Shown: in pieces, positions 17,399 to 19,281 of the stretch
Layout: each line of letters begins with the position of its first letter
Position numbering within the stretch: position 1 is the stretch's first letter
Origin: Caccovicinus sp051878975
GTDB taxonomy: Bacteria; Bacillota; Clostridia; Lachnospirales; Lachnospiraceae
Assembly: GCA_051878975.1 (NCBI GenBank)
Contig: JBJELD010000026.1
Location: 1 to 19,281, forward strand
Length of the DNA: 19,281 bases
Reading direction: 5' to 3'
Program-made: the position numbers and the translations under genes
The notes under the pieces: generated by a model
Database searches by the model: none
Told to the model about the DNA's origin: nothing
The model's input: the letters and a program-made list of their open reading frames with translations, nothing else

Positions 17399-18157
17399 TC
17401 AAAAAATATTCCGCCCGCTGAAGATCTCGATCATCTCCTTCCGGAGACTGGAATGGATCTCCAGCCGGGTCTTCGGCGGAAGCTCATACACATCGGTGTT
17501 AAACAGATAATTCTGCAGATCCCGTTCCTTGATCAGCATCTTGGTATGGAACAGATTGGCCTCATACACATTGATATCCACCGCATCGTAATTCCGCTTG
17601 ACCTCCTCGCTGATAAAATCCTGAATGGAGGTAATGTCATGATCCATGAACAGCTTGCTTCCATCCTCTTTCCTGGTAAAGCCGCGGACCCGGTAATCCA
17701 TGGTAATGATGTCGGAATCAAAGGAACCGATCAGATAATCCAGCGTGGAAAGCGGCGTGATCTCCCCACAGGTCGCTACATCAATGTCCACCCGAAAGGT
17801 TGCCAGACAGGTATCCGGATGATATTCCGGATAGGTGTGGACCGTCACATGACTTTTATCCAGGTGGGAAACAATGGTATCGCCCATGGGAACCATGGAA
17901 TTTTCCGCCATCAGAATGGTGACGGAGGCTCCCTGCGGCTCGTAATCCTGCTTCGACACGTTCAGGACCCTTGCACCGATCATGTCCGTCAGCGTCAGCA
18001 GAATATTGGTCAGCCGTTCCGAATTGTACTGTTTGTCAATATACGCAATGTAATCCTTCTGTTCCCTTGCTGTTTTGGCATAGCACACATCATAAATGTT
18101 GAAGCTCAGCGACTTCGTCAAATTGTTGAACCCATACAGTTTCAGTTTTCCATCCAT
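17399..18157 (-). CDS. speD: S-adenosylmethionine decarboxylase proenzyme (class 1A-like)
   Basis: SpeD makes decarboxylated SAM, the aminopropyl donor for SpeE. The 252-residue proenzyme is close to the E. coli form (264): KLKLYGFNNLTKSLSFNIYD at the start, QDYEPQGASVTIL, the self-cleavage site LDKSHVTVHTYPE (between Lys101 and Ser102, Ser becoming the pyruvoyl group), FRVDIDVATCGEI and ITMDYRVRGFTR. The frame is open upstream to 18250, but that part runs into a terminator hairpin; the ATG at 18157, with GGGAG five bases upstream, begins where homology begins. A CTCC in the leader (about 18188) could pair with that ribosome binding site. It is the first gene of the polyamine operon. Confidence 0.95.
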   Translation of the reverse strand: MDGKLKLYGFNNLTKSLSFNIYDVCYAKTAREQKDYIAYIDKQYNSERLTNILLTLTDMIGARVLNVSKQDYEPQGASVTILMAENSMVPMGDTIVSHLDKSHVTVHTYPEYHPDTCLATFRVDIDVATCGEITPLSTLDYLIGSFDSDIITMDYRVRGFTRKEDGSKLFMDHDITSIQDFISEEVKRNYDAVDINVYEANLFHTKMLIKERDLQNYLFNTDVYELPPKTRLEIHSSLRKEMIEIFSGRNIF

Positions 18158-18228
18158 TTTCTCTCCCGTTTCCGACTTTCCTTCCCGGAGGCGCTTTTTC
18201 ATCCAGACAGACGGTCTTTCCTGACACG

Positions 18229-18262
18229 AAAAAAGCGCAGGTGACTTCACATCACTTGCGCT
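18229..18262 (-). terminator. Strong intrinsic terminator upstream of speD
   Basis: AGCGCA (18262-18257) pairs with TGCGCT (18239-18234), extended across one mismatch by GTGA/TCAC, and is followed by six Ts (18234-18229). It lies 72-105 bp before the speD ATG and after a strong upstream promoter. No good promoter was seen between it and speD, so it may act as an attenuator of the operon or end a small RNA. Confidence 0.75.
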
Positions 18263-18556
18263 GAAATATCAGAATACCGGTACTTTGCAAAATAGAGAAC
18301 TGCCCCATTTCTGCAGCATAGCCGTCTTTTTCTTAATTCTTATTCTTCTTTTTCAACAGAATCAGGTTTTTTGAGTCTATATAGCAAATACTTCACTTTT
18401 ACTACTCTTATTGACCGTTTCACAAGTTGATGTGTTTTTAACACCGGTTGAAAGTAACCAACTTATAAAATTTGAGCTTTTAACTCAATCAATAAGGCAA
18501 CGAAAGTTGCCAATTAATCGCTATATGAAAACAAACCCAATCCTGTTTTCATAACT
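18263..18556 (-). ncRNA. Candidate structured leader or small RNA upstream of speD
   Basis: This AT-rich stretch between sigK and speD has no credible coding frame. Read on the minus strand it offers a 10-bp perfect hairpin (TATGAAAACA/TGTTTTCATA), GGCAAC-TTTC-GTTGCC, TTGAG/CTCAA, and then an outer AAGTTG/CAACTT stem enclosing two small hairpins (GTT/AAC and GTGTT/AACAC), a three-way-junction layout. A possible CTGC/GCAG stem and CTGA-TATT-TCAG follow, then the terminator. With the promoter upstream this defines an RNA of about 330 nt. It may be a polyamine- or SAM-responsive attenuator, an independent RNA, or just foreign DNA; I recognise no known family. Confidence 0.4.
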
Positions 18557-18562
18557 GAATAA

Positions 18563-18591
18563 AAAGTAACACAAGAGGGAGAAAATGTCAA
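18563..18591 (-). promoter_or_regulatory. Promoter upstream of the speD leader
   Basis: A perfect -35 TTGACA (18591-18586), a 17-bp spacer and an extended -10 (TGT then TACTTT, 18568-18563; three of six plus the TGn element). The start should lie near 18556. It begins about 30 bp after the sigK stop and is the only good promoter seen ahead of the polyamine operon. Confidence 0.6.
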
Positions 18592-18619
18592 TCACTTTTT
18601 ATCCCGCCATGCACTTTAG

Positions 18620-19012
18620 CTATTCCTTCATATCTTTCCGAAGCTTCTCCAAAGCCTTCTTTTCAATGCGGGATACATAGGACCGCGAAATTCCCAGCGA
18701 CTGTGCAATCTCCCGCTGTGTATGCTCCTTCTTTCCGTACAGACCATACCGCATGCCGATCACGGTCTTTTCCGTCCCTTTCAGGCAGCGCTCATAGGAA
18801 TGATACAAATTTTTTACATCCTGCTCAAAAATCAGATCATCGATGGCCTCTTTGTTTTCCATCTCAATCACATCCACCAGACTGACCGTCTCTCCGTCCT
18901 TGTCTACCCCGATGGGTTCAAACAGAGACACCTCTCGGCTATATTTTTTTCCGGTGCGCAGAAGCATAAGAATCTCATTTGCTATCCTCTCCCAAACGCT
19001 CCTCTGACGCAC
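18620..19012 (-). CDS. sigK: 3' segment of a split sporulation sigma factor gene (SigK-like)
   Basis: The frame encodes sigma-70 regions 3-4. NEILMLLRTGKKYSREVSLF begins the match, followed by EPIGVDKDGETVSLVDVIE and region 4 with the HTH EHTQREIAQSLGISRSYVSR ending in KALEKLRKDMKE. This corresponds to the C-terminal half of mother-cell SigK; region 2 is absent. Homology begins near 18985; codons further upstream to the GTG at 19012 are recombinase sequence in another frame. In Bacillus subtilis and Clostridioides difficile sigK is split by the skin element at this same Asn-Glu position and rejoined by excision. The fragment alone cannot give a working sigma factor. SigE is an alternative, but the adjoining recombinase favours SigK. 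Confidence 0.78.
   Translation of the reverse strand: MRQRSVWERIANEILMLLRTGKKYSREVSLFEPIGVDKDGETVSLVDVIEMENKEAIDDLIFEQDVKNLYHSYERCLKGTEKTVIGMRYGLYGKKEHTQREIAQSLGISRSYVSRIEKKALEKLRKDMKE
18975..18979 (-). other. Probable skin-type recombination junction (AATGA)
   Basis: Homology to SigK starts at the Asn-Glu codons AATGAG, and the recombinase frame ends in the TGA that is part of the same AATGA. As I recall it, a five-base core like this lies at the B. subtilis skin crossover. Only one side is in view, so the partner site cannot be checked. Confidence 0.45.
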
Positions 19013-19281
19013 CGAACAGAACTACATGTGCATGAACACCATCCCATACCACCTTTCGGATAAGGGTACGAAAGGCGGCACGCTTCTGCTCAATGGTCAT
19101 TTCCAGCGTATTTCCATTCACATTTTTCCCACTGCAGATACTGCCCTTGCTGCGTTCTTTCATTTTACGCACATAGGTATAGACCGGTTTCCCATCGGCA
19201 GCCTTTCGTTTGCTTACTTTGGATGTGCGAGCAGCATCTGCGCAACCGGAATTACGCATGAATGCTACTCGCTGTACTTTC
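18975..19281 (-). pseudogene. Decayed large serine recombinase C-terminal region (SpoIVCA-like), partial
   Basis: The visible frame includes KVSKRKAADGKPVYTYV, RKMKERSKGSICSGKNVNGN and then EQKRAAFRTLIRKVVWDGVHAHVVLFG. These are the zinc-ribbon and C-terminal parts of large serine recombinases related to those of skin elements. It shows decay. The expected CxxC of the zinc ribbon reads CADA, with bases missing; a further Cys in YVCKMKER is Arg; and the long coiled-coil stretch normally separating NGNTLD from the C-terminal block is deleted. The catalytic N-terminal domain would lie beyond 19281 and cannot be judged. It abuts and overlaps the sigK segment. Confidence 0.68.

Noticed and set aside
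17282..18244. Plus-strand frame of 320 codons opposite speD
   Set aside because: Antisense to a clear speD gene; no family motif, no ribosome binding site, and it would read through the speD leader terminator.
18158..18250. N-terminal extension of speD
   Set aside because: This part covers terminator sequence, lacks a ribosome binding site and goes beyond the known N-terminus of SpeD.
18420..18560. CRISPR array or tracrRNA in the AT-rich region upstream of speD
   Set aside because: One GGCAAC-TTTC-GTTGCC hairpin looked reminiscent, but there are no regularly spaced direct repeats and no cas genes in view.

Overview
The window looks like chromosomal DNA of a Gram-positive anaerobe of the class Clostridia, most likely a Lachnospiraceae-type gut organism. 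The reasons are CodY, a SigK-type sigma factor, Bacillota-type LexA boxes, strong GGAGG ribosome binding sites and sigma-A promoters, and the gene order codY-rpsB. No finer taxonomic call is attempted. Every gene I can support lies on the minus strand, so transcription runs from high to low coordinates, and long plus-strand reading frames are antisense shadows.

In transcription order, the right edge (18.6-19.3 kb) holds the 3' part of a sigK-like sporulation sigma gene directly abutting a decayed serine recombinase. This is the layout of a skin-type element that splits sigK. Next comes an AT-rich, gene-free stretch of about 460 bp with a consensus promoter, several hairpins and a strong intrinsic terminator just before speD. 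It may be a regulatory leader or a small RNA. A polyamine operon follows: speD, an arginine-type decarboxylase (speA), speE, speB, a carboxy(nor)spermidine dehydrogenase and nspC. It encodes arginine to agmatine to putrescine, plus two different routes from putrescine to spermidine. The operon ends in a T-rich hairpin.

Two single-gene units come next, each with its own promoter: a DUF554 membrane protein and galE, the latter with a terminator. Then a repair unit: a radical SAM protein with a helix-hairpin-helix and a sliding-clamp-like QLSLF motif, and its usual partner, the DUF4130/TIGR03915 protein. The unit sits behind a promoter flanked by two perfect 12-bp LexA boxes. Behind it lies a damaged alpha/beta hydrolase joined to the tail of a VWA protein.

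The left third is a conserved housekeeping block: yifB (comM-like) with its own promoter, dprA, topA, codY, then the first 23 codons of rpsB. The rpsB promoter is nested in the codY terminator, with its -35 box at the hairpin loop. Functionally the window combines DNA processing and repair (yifB, dprA, topA, SOS genes), nutrient sensing (codY), polyamine synthesis and a probable sporulation-gene remnant.
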